Source: Tritrichomonas musculus
Taxonomy: Eukaryota; Parabasalia; Tritrichomonadida; Tritrichomonadidae
NCBI GenBank assembly: GCA_039105265.1
Contig: JAPFFF010000010.1
Span: 4,464,001 to 4,528,000, forward strand
Length of the DNA stretch: 64,000 bases
Reading direction: 5' to 3'
In this document: positions 22,028 to 32,778 of the stretch, piece after piece
Numbering within the stretch: position 1 is the first letter of the stretch
Layout of the letters: the number at the start of each line of letters is the position of its first letter
The notes under the pieces: generated by a model
Seen by the model: the letters and a program-made list of their open reading frames with translations, nothing else
The model's database searches: none
What the model was told of the DNA's origin: nothing
Program-made: the position numbers and the translations under genes

Positions 22028-22552
22028 ATGGAAAACCTTAGGAAACAAGTGCTAGAAAGCAATATCAGAGTTTGCTTATACCTATGCTTGACTTATACCA
22101 AAGAAAATAAGCAGGATATTAACAAAATTGGCGTCGCTTGGGTATCATATAATCGATTTATTTTAAATTTCGGGATATTCGCAAATTTCATTGGAAAAAA
22201 GCAAGACACAATCAAGCATCATCTTAATAACCACGGATTTACAACTTGCAGAATCTCGAGTTCTGATAAACGTAAGTATTTTGATGATTTGAACAATGGA
22301 TTGCCATATCCAGGAAAATGGGCAGCCCGTGAACACCAATATTTCAATAAAGATAGCAGTTTGCAAGAAGCGCATTCTCTTGAATTTTTCACATCTAAAA
22401 GCAGAAAAAATCGCATTAATGCTACTGATAACAGACTAGAGAGAGTTAATAGTCCACAGGAAAATATGGACTTTTTCAACTTTTCCTCAGGTGCTGAAGA
22501 TCAGTATTGCGAAGAATTATATTTGGAAGAATTTTGTTTGAATACCCCGTAA
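22028..22552 (+). CDS. Small protein with winged-helix-like region, possible trichomonad initiator-binding-domain (IBD) protein
   Basis: This 174-residue protein contains the segments VAWVSYNRFILNFGIFANFIG and KKQDTIKHHLNNHGF around residues 36-75. The pattern is a conserved Trp and Phe, an N-F-G-x-F-A helix, then a basic T-I-K-x-x-L-N-x-H-G-F helix. It resembles what I remember of the DNA-binding domain of the trichomonad initiator-binding protein IBP39 and its expanded relatives. The C-terminal half is polar and acidic (EDQYCEELYLEEF) with no known domain. If the match holds, it is a nuclear transcription factor binding start-site elements. The ATG at 22028 has no in-frame competitor upstream. 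The family call is from memory of the pattern only. Confidence 0.5.
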   Translation: MENLRKQVLESNIRVCLYLCLTYTKENKQDINKIGVAWVSYNRFILNFGIFANFIGKKQDTIKHHLNNHGFTTCRISSSDKRKYFDDLNNGLPYPGKWAAREHQYFNKDSSLQEAHSLEFFTSKSRKNRINATDNRLERVNSPQENMDFFNFSSGAEDQYCEELYLEEFCLNTP

Positions 22553-25128
22553 CTTTTTATATTTAGCTTAAATAATAAATAATATTTTCGAAAATTTCGA
22601 TTTATATGCTTTTTTTGAATTAAACAACATCATTTACAAAATCTTTTTGGCATTTTTCCCATTAAAACATTATAAATATACCAAATAATATATAAGCGCT
22701 TTGTCTTTTCTTTAAGATAATACAAAATTTGTTCGATATGAATAGGAAATTAGCTAAATTAATGGTATGAGTAATTTTTGATAAATAAAAATATCACAGT
22801 AAACTGACATATCTAAAAATATCGAAAATTAGTAAACTAACGTGAAGACATCATAAAGAATAAGGATTTTGAAGCAATATGGCAATTGGTCGAAATATTC
22901 GCCTTATCGATTGAAATATGATTATATAATCATTTATATTTCATCAATAGAAATCTCATTTGAGCTGATATTCGCGCTTTTACTAGCTAATAATTCATGC
23001 TTTATAATTCAATTCAATCAATCATAACTAGGTCACCGTATTTTTCTTATATCAAATACAGTTTTGTTTTTCATATAAATCTGCAGCTATGAACCAATTA
23101 TAAATATGCATTGATTATATGCTTTTAAACAAATTTTAATATTCAGGCTTGAATATCAAAGGATGCTATTATTTTATATTTTGATTTAGCTAATATTCCA
23201 ACATGAAAGAAAATCCAAATTACTTATAGAGTACGTTGAACAATTTTCACTATATATGTTTACAGCGTTTTTTTATGAATTTTTTGATCAATCTAATTTT
23301 TTTTATTTTTTTATCAAATTCAATTAATTATTTTTTTATTATAACGTCACCATATCGAATAAGCTTTAGATCAATGCATAATGCTCTTGAATACTTTTAT
23401 TTTCAAATTGATTAAAACTCAAATTCAAATTAAAATTTTGTTCGTCGATCTCATCATGACTCATTTGCATGCTAAAAAAATTAAGTAAATGCTACAGATA
23501 TATAGTATTAATATTCCTTCTCGAATACTCTAGAAGTAAAATATCAAGATAATTCAAAATGAAATAAAGGTGTTTGACAAATTACATTTACCATTGTTTA
23601 AATTTCAAAAAAAATTCATACATTTTAGTAGTAATCGTAAATCCGCTGGCAATATTGCGGTTAAATAGTTCATTTACTTTAATTTTTATATTTTTTAAAT
23701 ACCTTTAAGGTATACAAGATTTTCATACTATAAAGATAAAAAAAGGCTCTCTAATTAAACCAAAAATTCATATATATTAGGCTCTAAACTAATCACTAAT
23801 CTAGTGGATAAGAAATAAGAAAATGATGACAGAACAACATAATTTTTATTTTTATTAACTATTTGAACTGCTTTATACTCCTTTTATCATCTATTTTCGT
23901 CTAACCAGATATCCTATTTTTTTATTTTAATTTAATCTTAAACTTTTATAGGCATAATTAGTTAAAAATGTTTTATTGAAATGGAAAAAAGTCAATCTTA
24001 CTAACAATCAAAATAATAATAATAATTATTGACATTTTTTTTTTTTGAAAAACAATCCCGGAACAAATGAAAATGCTATTCAAGACTTCACAATGCTTTT
24101 ATGTAATTACAAATAAATATTTTGACTTTTCTTTAAATTCATCATGTATCTGTTTTATACAACCTTCAAATAAAAGAATATCGATAATTGTAACATTTAC
24201 AAAAACGCATAATATCCAATTGAAACATGTTATTTAAACTTCTGAAAATTCAACGATCTTAATTTTTCCAGTCAGAATAAATTAATGATTTAATAGAGTG
24301 AAATCTTTTTAATATTACGCGTTCCAATGCAAGGAGACTCAGATAATATTTTAGATCAGCTTTTTAAGCGATCAATTTATTCTCAAAAATTGATAATTAT
24401 TGATATACGATTTGCATTCGCGCTATCTTTAATTTCTTCTTGATTCTAAATATTACTGGATCAAATAATCCTTTTTCTATCACTTTTGTTTCGGTGTTTT
24501 CTGAAAATTTAATAATGAAAGCATTTGAAATATTTTGAAATAACTATTATTAATGATTGCCAATCTTAACATGCTTTAAAATTATTATTTTACTGATTGA
24601 TGAATGTGCAAATGATTCTACACCAACAATTTCTAATTTCGAGTTTTCAGTAAATTGAACAGATCTGATGTTATTATATATCGAAAAATAATATGAATTT
24701 ATATACTTGATGAAAAGTAGAAAAAATCGAATCTTTCATTTTTTAGATTTGATTTTACAATTAGTAATTTATCATTCAATAAGACAAAAACACTTATTTG
24801 TGGATAAAATTGAAATATTGACCAATTTTGTTTCTTTATTTATAAAAAAGCAAAATAATAATATAGGATTATTACTTGAAAAAAAAAATGTTGATAACCT
24901 ATCATAAATTTTACAATTTATATCGTTACATCTACACCAGAATCAGAATGATGATTTTTAAAGTACTTAGTAAAAAAATATCAGAAAATTTAACATACTA
25001 TCTATTTATAAAAACAACTGAACTATAAACAATTGTATAAATTCCAGAGAACATAAACAAGTCCATCAATAATCATAATATAAAGAAAAGCATTGTATCT
25101 ATTATAATTTTTTCGGCTTATTTTTGTA
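22553..25128. other. 2.6-kb AT-rich intergenic region
   Basis: I see no gene, RNA or element ends. Short frames such as 24707-24907 (66 codons, with Leu/Ile/Lys bias set by composition) show no features of a real protein. It lies between the 3' ends of the convergent genes at 22028-22552 and 25129-26073. Confidence 0.5.
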
Positions 25129-26073
25129 TTACTTAGAAGAAAAAGAGTTTAATGTTAAAATGTTAGTGTCTTTTGCATTTTCTTTTGTCTGATTGATTTT
25201 CTCCCTCATACTTTGAAGCCATATTCGATGCTGCTGCTGAATTTCTTTTCTTTCTTCAAGGAGCTGGCTGATAGAAGATTTAATATCCGTAAAATCATTG
25301 AGAATACTTGATTCCATTTCTATAAATTCTTTTTTTTGGGTATTAATATCTTCGGAAACACGAGAAATTTCTTTTCCTAAGATATTTCCATCTGAAAACG
25401 ATGAATTTGCGCTTTTTTCATTACTAGTGCTGCTTGTAGTAGCATCATCCTTACAATGTAAAGAAAGACTTAGTAAATCACTATCTTTTTTAAGCCTTTG
25501 AATAAGATTTTCTAAATTATCGAAAGATTTGTCTGATTTCTCAATCATTTCTGCACTTGGGTCAGCAATAATTGGAGTTTTGGCGGGAAATCCATGCCCA
25601 ACTTGTAAGCTTTGTCCGTAAATGTTGTGGTACTTTTTATTAACTCTACCTAATCCCAGAGAAAACATTTTTGACTTATGAAGCGCCATTTTATTCTTGG
25701 TATTAACAGGCATCGAGCTGCAAGAATAACATTTTGAACTTGAATTCTGTAAACGATTATTTCCCCAGTTATTTGAGAAGGTGTATTCTGCATTAGAAGG
25801 TATCAAATTAACAATGCTACTAGTCGAATTTGACCCTTTAATTTCATCAATAGTATTGCTATCAGAAATGTCTTCACTTATTCCGTAATCATAGATAGTG
25901 AGATCAGACATTGTACGGTGCATGAATTTTTTTCCATTTCCTCCTTGACATAAATCATCATCGAAGTCTTGAGAGTTGCAATTCTTTTGCCTATTGCTTG
26001 GATATTGAAACATAGTATCCGATACTTGAGCAAGCACATGACTTGAAGGACCCGGCAAATGCTCAAAAATCAT
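25129..26073 (-). CDS. Hypothetical protein, Ser/Asn-rich with C-terminal coiled coil
   Basis: This 314-residue protein starts MIFEHLPGPSSHVLAQ. I recognise no catalytic domain. Residues 1-180 are polar, Ser/Asn/Asp-rich and probably disordered, with a Cys cluster (CYSCSS, about residue 117). Residues 185-300 are rich in Leu, Glu, Lys and Gln with heptad-like spacing (MIEKSDKSFDNLENLIQRLK, then LEERKEIQQQHRIWLQSM), indicating a coiled coil. Base composition is less AT-rich than the flanks, which supports a real gene. Possible roles such as a cytoskeletal or scaffold protein are speculation. The promoter must lie in the 26074-26908 interval shared with the divergent glycosyltransferase. Confidence 0.75.
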   Translation of the reverse strand: MIFEHLPGPSSHVLAQVSDTMFQYPSNRQKNCNSQDFDDDLCQGGNGKKFMHRTMSDLTIYDYGISEDISDSNTIDEIKGSNSTSSIVNLIPSNAEYTFSNNWGNNRLQNSSSKCYSCSSMPVNTKNKMALHKSKMFSLGLGRVNKKYHNIYGQSLQVGHGFPAKTPIIADPSAEMIEKSDKSFDNLENLIQRLKKDSDLLSLSLHCKDDATTSSTSNEKSANSSFSDGNILGKEISRVSEDINTQKKEFIEMESSILNDFTDIKSSISQLLEERKEIQQQHRIWLQSMREKINQTKENAKDTNILTLNSFSSK

Positions 26074-27011
26074 GATTTTAGTAAACTAAGATCTGTTATC
26101 AATTTTTTCTATGAAATCTAAGATAAAACAATTCAAAAATTTATGGAAATAAAATTCGAGCTTAAAATTTTTAATTTATATTTCCATTGGTTTTGTCTTT
26201 TATCCTATTTTAGAAATATCAAAAAAAGATTATCATAGAAATTTTTTTTCAATAAAAACAAAAAGCATTCTATTCAATCTTTTCAGATATTATGCAATTT
26301 TTTGAAATAAAAAAAAACCGAACTTATAATTAACCACCACGAAATATCTTTTATCTAACTTTCACTATTCATTAAAATTGCATTAATTAATCGATATTTG
26401 TTATTCTTTCTTGAAATTCTTTGAAATAAAAAAATTCAATGAGATTTACCAAAAAACAATAAAAAAATCGATTAACATGATATATGAAATGAAAAATTAC
26501 ATTTTACATCTTTTTTTCACATGCTAATGCAATATTTTCTTAAAAGAAGTCTACAATTAATTTAAACTTGCTTTTTTTAATATTGCCTAGTAATAGAAAG
26601 AACTATTTGGAAATTATATGTAATTTTTTTTTTTTAATAATACAATATTAGTAATTGCAAAGAACTAATTACTATTTGAACTTATATCCTGTCATTCTTA
26701 GACAAATATATGTCTAGCCATCTCATAAACATAATAAGTAAGACAGCTACTCGTGAAAAGTAAAAAACCACCATCATAAGGTGAAATTTAACTTACTCTG
26801 TTAAGAAAATTAACCAAAAAAATCGTAAATTTAAATCTTTCTTTAAATTTTAACAATTTGCTTTTTTTGATATAATTTTTTTAAATTTTTACATAATTTT
26901 TCAAGAATATGCGCACCAGTGATCACCACGGGGCTGCGCGAAGCCGAATCAGGTTCCTTGAATGAAAGAACAAATAAGGCTGAAGCAAAAGATATTCCAA
27001 AAGAGAGATTC
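26074..27011. other. Divergent intergenic region and 5' leader of the glycosyltransferase gene
   Basis: 26074-26900 is AT-rich without genes. From 26909 an ATG opens an 18-codon frame (MRTSDHHGAARSRIRFLE, stop) in a visibly GC-richer stretch. The glycosyltransferase frame itself is open from about 26871 but has no ATG before 27012. Either the short frame is an upstream ORF or the leader hides an unrecognised start. Confidence 0.45.
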
Positions 27012-28949
27012 ATGTTTTTGGATGCGCTTTTCAGTATAATTCTGATATTGCTATTTTTAATTAATTACCATTCTTTTTTGGATTTGAATGTTCATCAACA
27101 ATATATTGCAAATTCAAAGACTCGTGAAGAAAATATTTCCAACATTAATCAAGTTTCATATCATCAAATTAATAATAACAATATTAGAAAAGACAGCAAT
27201 CCGATTCAAAATATAGACAATAATCAAGATATAAACCGCCAACAAAATGATCATTATGAGAAAAATCAAAACAGAGATCGAAAATTTAATAATCCACCAA
27301 ATGACAACAGAGATTTCGATAATAAGAGAAACGACAACAGAAAATATGATAATGAAAGAAATGAGAATGAAAGAAACGATAGAAGATTCAATGATGAGAG
27401 AAACGATAGAAGATTCAATGATGAAAGGAACGATAGAAGATTCAATGATGAAAGGAACGATAGAAGATTCAATGATGAAAGGAACGATAGAAGATTCAAT
27501 GATGAGAGAAACGATAGAAAATTCAATGATGAAAGGAACGATAGAAGATTCAATGATGAGAGAAACGATAGAAGATTCAATGATGAGAGAAACGATAGAA
27601 AATTCAATGATGAAAGAAGCATTGATCGAGACTTTGGTGATGAAAGAAGCCGAAAAGAAGAATTTTTCAATCGAGACCACAAAAATCGGGTTAGAAGGGA
27701 TCGTGATCACTACCGCCGCAATTTCGATCGCCATAGCAATTTCAACAGAGACGGACATGATCGTCAATCATCGGGCTGGCACTCTGACAGCCGCGGCAAT
27801 CATACATTTGATTCTGGCCTAAGCATGCGCGAAGTCCTCATGAAGAGCCATCTTGCAGGCCAAGACTTCTCGATCATGATGAAGATCCTCGAGATTGACA
27901 TTCGCGAGCCTTTTTATCCAGCTGATTCGAGTTGTCAAGTTCCCGAGCTTCTTAACTACACGGAACAAATGTGCGAAGCAGCGGGCAGTGCTTTCACATG
28001 TGAACGTCGGGCACGATTGAGAGAGCCCAGAATGGCGCACATTATGAATTTTGCCTTTGAAGTTGATGTGCTTGAGATTCATCTGGATGAGTTGTATCCA
28101 GTAGTTGACAAGATCTTCCTCTGTGAGTGCGCCTATATACATGGAAGGTCAGGACTTAGGAAGCCTTGTGTTTGGGACATGATAAAAGATCAAGAAAGGC
28201 TTCGAAAGTTCAGTGACAAAGTTGTTCTAATCTGGATCAGCGAGAGTGAAATCAGAGAAACACTCCTTCGACTCAATGAGTGGCACGTTGAATACAAAAT
28301 GGAGGAATTGAGATGGAAGAAATTTTTAGAATGGAATAAAGTCAATAATTACTTCGATGATGATGATGTCATTGCATCGATTTATAACTTGAATTTAATA
28401 AAGCATTGCGAAACAAAAACTTTCCTCGATGTCGGAATTTGGTTCACTAGAGGAAGAATAACTGAAAAAGTGAAAACAGATTGGCCTGTTAAAAAAGAAC
28501 CTTTCGCATTAGGTGACACTTCGTTCTTCACTTTGAGTCAGGCTAAAATTTACCCCAAAAATGCACCGAAATGCCACTCGCCTTGCAATTACCCAGGACG
28601 AACGAGAGGCTTCGCGCCGAATTTCGTCCTTGGCGGCCTTCATTTGTCTTCTTACAAATACATACCTCAATACATGCTGAAACTGATGTCAATGACGGAA
28701 ACAAGACAGACCGAATATGATGAATTGAATAGAATTATGCAGATGGTCAAAAAAGGTGAAAATTTTCAGAACATTCAAAGAGATATTGCTTTGAAAAAGT
28801 TCTCTCACCCTTTGGGTGGAGATTTATTAAATATGAATCAAAATGATATTGGAACAAAACAATACATTTTACCTTGGTTTTTGAAATGTAATCAAAAAAG
28901 ATATTCAACTTTCTTCCTCAATATAATTGATGATCCCAGACTTGATTAA
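27012..28949 (+). CDS. Family 17 glycosyltransferase-like type II membrane protein
   Basis: The 645-residue product starts at the first in-frame ATG (MFLDALFS). Residues 3-25 form one hydrophobic segment (LFSIILILLFLINY), a signal anchor as in Golgi glycosyltransferases. A long charged stem follows, with nine copies of NDR(R/K)FNDER at residues 122-202. From about residue 343 the catalytic region begins (FAFEVDVLEIHLDELYPVVD, LCECAYIHGRSG). A DDDDV acidic motif near residue 447 fits the metal/nucleotide-sugar site of GT17, the family of the bisecting GlcNAc-transferase (beta-1,4-mannosyl-glycoprotein 4-beta-N-acetylglucosaminyltransferase). Two Cys clusters (CQVPELLNYTEQMC, CHSPC) suggest disulfides. 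It probably glycosylates secreted or surface glycoproteins; the exact acceptor is unknown. Confidence 0.8.
   Translation: MFLDALFSIILILLFLINYHSFLDLNVHQQYIANSKTREENISNINQVSYHQINNNNIRKDSNPIQNIDNNQDINRQQNDHYEKNQNRDRKFNNPPNDNRDFDNKRNDNRKYDNERNENERNDRRFNDERNDRRFNDERNDRRFNDERNDRRFNDERNDRRFNDERNDRKFNDERNDRRFNDERNDRRFNDERNDRKFNDERSIDRDFGDERSRKEEFFNRDHKNRVRRDRDHYRRNFDRHSNFNRDGHDRQSSGWHSDSRGNHTFDSGLSMREVLMKSHLAGQDFSIMMKILEIDIREPFYPADSSCQVPELLNYTEQMCEAAGSAFTCERRARLREPRMAHIMNFAFEVDVLEIHLDELYPVVDKIFLCECAYIHGRSGLRKPCVWDMIKDQERLRKFSDKVVLIWISESEIRETLLRLNEWHVEYKMEELRWKKFLEWNKVNNYFDDDDVIASIYNLNLIKHCETKTFLDVGIWFTRGRITEKVKTDWPVKKEPFALGDTSFFTLSQAKIYPKNAPKCHSPCNYPGRTRGFAPNFVLGGLHLSSYKYIPQYMLKLMSMTETRQTEYDELNRIMQMVKKGENFQNIQRDIALKKFSHPLGGDLLNMNQNDIGTKQYILPWFLKCNQKRYSTFFLNIIDDPRLD
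27375..27617 (+). repeat. Nine in-frame 27-bp repeats (NDR[R/K]FNDER) in the glycosyltransferase stem
   Basis: The unit AACGATAGAAGATTCAATGA plus seven bases recurs nine times with synonymous or Arg/Lys changes only, so it is kept as protein. It lengthens the stem between membrane anchor and catalytic domain and is likely variable in copy number. Confidence 0.95.
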
Positions 28950-29412
28950 TCATTTTGTTTATTTTAATAATTAAATTATGAAAGAATATGTGCCATTTAT
29001 ACTAAACACTGTCATTATTTAAAAATAAAATATAATTTTTTTAAAAAAATTTAATATGCTTTTTACTCTTTTTTATCATTTTTTTTTCTCCATTAAATTT
29101 TTAAAGTACTAGTGTTTTGAAGAGTATGCATGCGTGTCAGAATCTCAAAATCAATTTTTTTATAAATTATTTATAAATAATTGGATAAAGCTTTTTAATT
29201 TTCTAAGGGAAAAGAATACTCATAACAAGAAGGAGCTTAAACTTTACAATAATGCCCCAAACTTCAATGGAATTGGAGATTAGGGAGTCGACTCCTTGAA
29301 GTCCCATTTTTTCTTTTTATTACTATTATATAAAAAAATTCAGCAAATGAGTCATAAGCATTAATCTCTAGTGATAAAGTGTGCAATGAATGAAAATAAA
29401 AAAGCAAAAAAT
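28950..29412. other. 3' region of the glycosyltransferase gene
   Basis: AT-rich with AATAAA-like words just after the stop, and no gene. The T run needed to end Pol III transcription of the tRNA lies at its right edge (A run 29405-29410 on this strand). Confidence 0.5.
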
Positions 29413-29485
29413 TGGTCTCAAAGGGAATCGAACCCTAGGTCTTCGTGTTATAAGCACGCTGCTCTACCTATTGAGCTATGAGACC
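29413..29485 (-). tRNA. tRNA-Ile (anticodon UAU)
   Basis: The minus-strand cloverleaf is complete. Acceptor arm GGTCTCA pairs with TGAGACC, with discriminator A. The D arm is AGCTCAATAGGTAGAGC. The anticodon stem GCGTG/CACGA carries loop CTTATAA with anticodon TAT. The T arm is CTAGGGTTCGATTCCCTT. A-box and B-box are canonical, no intron is present, and a T run follows directly as Pol III terminator. UAU reads AUA codons, abundant in an AT-rich genome. CCA is not encoded. Confidence 0.97.
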
Positions 29486-29933
29486 TTGTTGAATTGTTAT
29501 TACTAAAATAAAATAATATCTATGATGGAAGAACATCATAAATTAATATTTTGTAATTTTTTATATAATATATTATTTTGTATTTTATCTCATAATATTA
29601 AAGCTAATTTCCTATTTTACAAATATTATTTTTAACTTTAAAAACAAGATATATCGAAAATAATTAAAAATTTTGAACGATTAATATATATTCAAATAAA
29701 AAAACAGTTCAATTGAATTGAATTAAATAATTATATTAAAAATAAGAATATATCACTAAATAAACTAGTAATATCTAAATATAAATATAAATATATTTTA
29801 ACAAAATAGATTTAAGAGCGTTAATATGATAATATTAATAAATATTCTTTTCTTTTTAGTAGATTCATAAAAAAATATTCATTTTGCCCGGGCAATTTTT
29901 TCATCTTTCTCAATTTCATAAAATAAAATAAAG
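29486..29933. other. Intergenic region upstream of the RhoGEF-Kelch gene
   Basis: AT-rich, no gene. It contains GCCCGGGC at 29886-29893, unusual in this composition, and TTTCTCAATTTCATAAAATA shortly before the ATG. The TCA words there could be start-site (Inr-like) signals if the organism is a trichomonad. Confidence 0.45.
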
Positions 29934-32567
29934 ATGTCAACTACCCCAGAGCAAAAAATCATCGTCATTTATGACGATAAACGACCAGAATATAAAAGCG
30001 CGGACAAAATAATAGGGAAAAGAGCCCGGGAAATCAAAATAGCTTTAAATGTTCCTAAAGGTTATACGCTAGCCATTCGCACGCCAACTTTTATCCGCTA
30101 TATTGGCCCTGATGTTGTTATTTCTGACATTTGCAAAGACTTAGTTCGAGAAAATCGCTTTGATTATTCATATGCTTTACAAATCATTTCAAAAGAAGAA
30201 AAAAACTCCATCCAATTTATCTTTCGTTGTGAAGTTGACAGTATCTCACCAGATTCAAACACTCCAATACAAATGCCCAACTTCATTGTTAATTTTAATA
30301 ATGATGAGTATAATCTAAAAGGTGAATATGTTTTAGACAAGATTGTTAACAGTTTTCAACTTCCAATAGAAGATCCTCAACTTTACATCAATAAAGAGCT
30401 TGTAGATTTCAGTGGACAATCAGCATTAGATATCATCAACAAATTACGATTTGACAAAAACGACAATGTATTTAAATGTCATCTAACTGATTTAGCGCTC
30501 AAAATGATGAACAATCGTGTTAATCCCATGCGCGAACTCGTACAAACTGAAGGAGCATTTCTAGAGCGATTAAATTTTCTGATCAACTTTTTCTATCCAC
30601 GGATTCAAGACGCCTCCATAGTCAAAGACAAGAGCCAATATGATCGTTTTGACCAATGTTGTCGTAAGATTTTCAATTTCCACACGAAATTTTTGACTTC
30701 ACTTTCCAGCTCAAAAATTGAATACAGGACGTTGATTTCCAATTGTTTTTTTGAGATGGGCGATGGCTTCTTAATCAACCAAGACTTTATCCGCCAATAC
30801 GGGAACTTCCAGTCGATCATCACCGAAATTCTCAGTAATGACAAATTGAGAGCGATTGAACAAAAAGTTTATTCAAACGACAAAATTTCATTTGACCAAT
30901 ACACGAGTGCCCCGTTCCAACGACCGTTAAAATATCCGTTATTACTCAAGCAGATACGGGAGTCAACACCGAGCAGCCACGTTGACTACCGCTTCCTCTG
31001 CATCGCCGAATCGCAGATGAAATCGATCTGCTCGAAAATTGACACTTACTGCGACCACATCAAAAACATCCCCGAAAAGATGAAGATCTACAACCGCATC
31101 CAAGATCCAGACATCAGTCTAGCGTCGGCCGAACGATCGCTCAAAAGCAGCTACGAAGTCAAAGTGCGAACAAAAGACAACTGGATGAAAAAGAAGCCCG
31201 GAATGATCTACCTTTACAACGACCGTGTTTTGTGTACGAAGAAAAATAAGTCTATCGTTGTAAAAGTGACAGAAACGGTTTTATTTTACAACAAAATAAA
31301 GAACTTGCAGTTCATCATCTCAGCTGATCAAGAAGACGATTCGATCTTCTTTATCGTTGATATTCAAAAGTGTATCGGCGTCGCTTTTGAAACGAAAGAA
31401 AAACGCGACGACTTCATTGAAAATTTCAGACAAATTCGCCAGAATTTGATGATCTTAAAGCCGAACCAGATCTTCGCAGAAGAAGTCGTGATGAAGGGCC
31501 CAGTCAAGTGTCCGCTGCCTCACATGTGCCACCACTCGGCGGTTGCCATGAATGACAACACGCTCATTTTGGCGGGCGGTTTTATCGAAGGTGATGAAGA
31601 CAAGAATTCACCAATGGTCAAATTCGATTCAAATCCTGACACTTTTTCTGTCAATTCACAAATATTCACGCCTGCTCCTGAGATGAAGATGACATCGGCG
31701 CATCCTGACTTGAACGAGAAAGAGTTCGTCTCTCTCTACCTGTTCGGCGGCAAGAAAAACAGGGCCGTCATGTTGTACATGAATAACGGTTGGGAGGAAC
31801 TTCCCGGCAAGGCGACCTTCACAAGAGTTAAGCACACTTTTGTGAGCTACAAAAACTCGCTCATCGTCTTCGGCGGACTTGACGAAAACAACCAAGAATC
31901 AAACGAGCTTTGGATCTACGATTTGATCAAGCATAGCTGGACCAAACCGTTTCCTAAACACAAAATTCCACCTCCTAGATTTGACCATTCGGCGGTTATC
32001 TACAAAAATGCAATGATAATTCACGGCGGTCAATTGAATGGTGAAAAATTGAATGATACATGGATCTTTAGCTTCGACCAAAATGAATGGGCCCAGATCA
32101 AGCTTCAGAAAAATAACGCTATCGTCCCAAGAGCAGGGCACGAAGCTGTGATCGCAAATCAGTTCATGATCGTCTTCGGCGGAGAAGGATTCTTGAATCA
32201 CCCGTTCGCGCTGAACATCGATACTTTAAACGTGGTCGACCTGAAATTCAAGGGGAACTACATCTACGGAATGAACCACATGGCGGCAGCAACTGTCGTC
32301 GACACCAAAAATTTGAATGAAAAGCAGATAATATGCTTCGGCGGATTCACAAATGACAGGCTCGCAATAATTAACATGTTCACAAGGTTCTACTTGCCTG
32401 AGATAATAACTAACCCGGACCAGATCCAGTCAAGCAAGAATATAAATCTGGAGATGAACGAAAGTCACGTGAAGTTGCTGAAGTACAAGAGTAAGAGCTC
32501 AGTGATGCTATTCTCAAATTCATCTGAATTGTTCGTCCCTCCAATCGATGAAGACTGTTTTAAATAA
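29934..32567 (+). CDS. RhoGEF (DH-PH) protein with C-terminal Kelch repeats
   Basis: This 877-residue intronless gene has four parts. Residues 1-190 form an N-terminal region with two possible ubiquitin-like segments (KIIVIYDDKRPEY; FIVNFNNDEYNLKGEY). About 196-375 is a Dbl-homology domain (NPMRELVQTEGAFLERLNFL, then APFQRPLKYPLLLKQI, the typical conserved LPxQRxxRYxLLL-like helix). About 395-505 is a PH-like domain. About 520-800 is a Kelch propeller with repeated GG-x(n)-W units (LILAGGF, LIVFGGL, LWIYDLIKHSWTKP, MIIHGGQ, MIVFGGE). It should load GTP on a Rho/Rac-type GTPase and couple this to actin or membrane partners. Arp3 lies 9 kb away but there is no operon-like link. This domain order is not the usual animal or fungal one. 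Confidence 0.9.
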   Translation: MSTTPEQKIIVIYDDKRPEYKSADKIIGKRAREIKIALNVPKGYTLAIRTPTFIRYIGPDVVISDICKDLVRENRFDYSYALQIISKEEKNSIQFIFRCEVDSISPDSNTPIQMPNFIVNFNNDEYNLKGEYVLDKIVNSFQLPIEDPQLYINKELVDFSGQSALDIINKLRFDKNDNVFKCHLTDLALKMMNNRVNPMRELVQTEGAFLERLNFLINFFYPRIQDASIVKDKSQYDRFDQCCRKIFNFHTKFLTSLSSSKIEYRTLISNCFFEMGDGFLINQDFIRQYGNFQSIITEILSNDKLRAIEQKVYSNDKISFDQYTSAPFQRPLKYPLLLKQIRESTPSSHVDYRFLCIAESQMKSICSKIDTYCDHIKNIPEKMKIYNRIQDPDISLASAERSLKSSYEVKVRTKDNWMKKKPGMIYLYNDRVLCTKKNKSIVVKVTETVLFYNKIKNLQFIISADQEDDSIFFIVDIQKCIGVAFETKEKRDDFIENFRQIRQNLMILKPNQIFAEEVVMKGPVKCPLPHMCHHSAVAMNDNTLILAGGFIEGDEDKNSPMVKFDSNPDTFSVNSQIFTPAPEMKMTSAHPDLNEKEFVSLYLFGGKKNRAVMLYMNNGWEELPGKATFTRVKHTFVSYKNSLIVFGGLDENNQESNELWIYDLIKHSWTKPFPKHKIPPPRFDHSAVIYKNAMIIHGGQLNGEKLNDTWIFSFDQNEWAQIKLQKNNAIVPRAGHEAVIANQFMIVFGGEGFLNHPFALNIDTLNVVDLKFKGNYIYGMNHMAAATVVDTKNLNEKQIICFGGFTNDRLAIINMFTRFYLPEIITNPDQIQSSKNINLEMNESHVKLLKYKSKSSVMLFSNSSELFVPPIDEDCFK

Positions 32568-32778
32568 ATATTTTTTATTTTTATATTCACTCATTTAACT
32601 TTTTCAAAATAATACAAACTCTCAATTTGAGCGTTAATGAGCTGATTTTTTGTGTTTATTTGTTAATCAATTTGTTATTGCTATTAACAAGCAGTTTAAG
32701 CCATATTTTTATTTATGCATCTGATATGAATTAATATCTTTATATATTTTGCGAATTTTTTGTTTATTTTTTTTTTTT

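Noticed and set aside
27375-27617. CRISPR-like regular repeats
   Set aside because: Units are directly adjacent without spacers and in frame with a eukaryotic glycosyltransferase stem.
29886-29893. GCCCGGGC before the RhoGEF gene as an operator
   Set aside because: Single short palindrome without a second example in the window.
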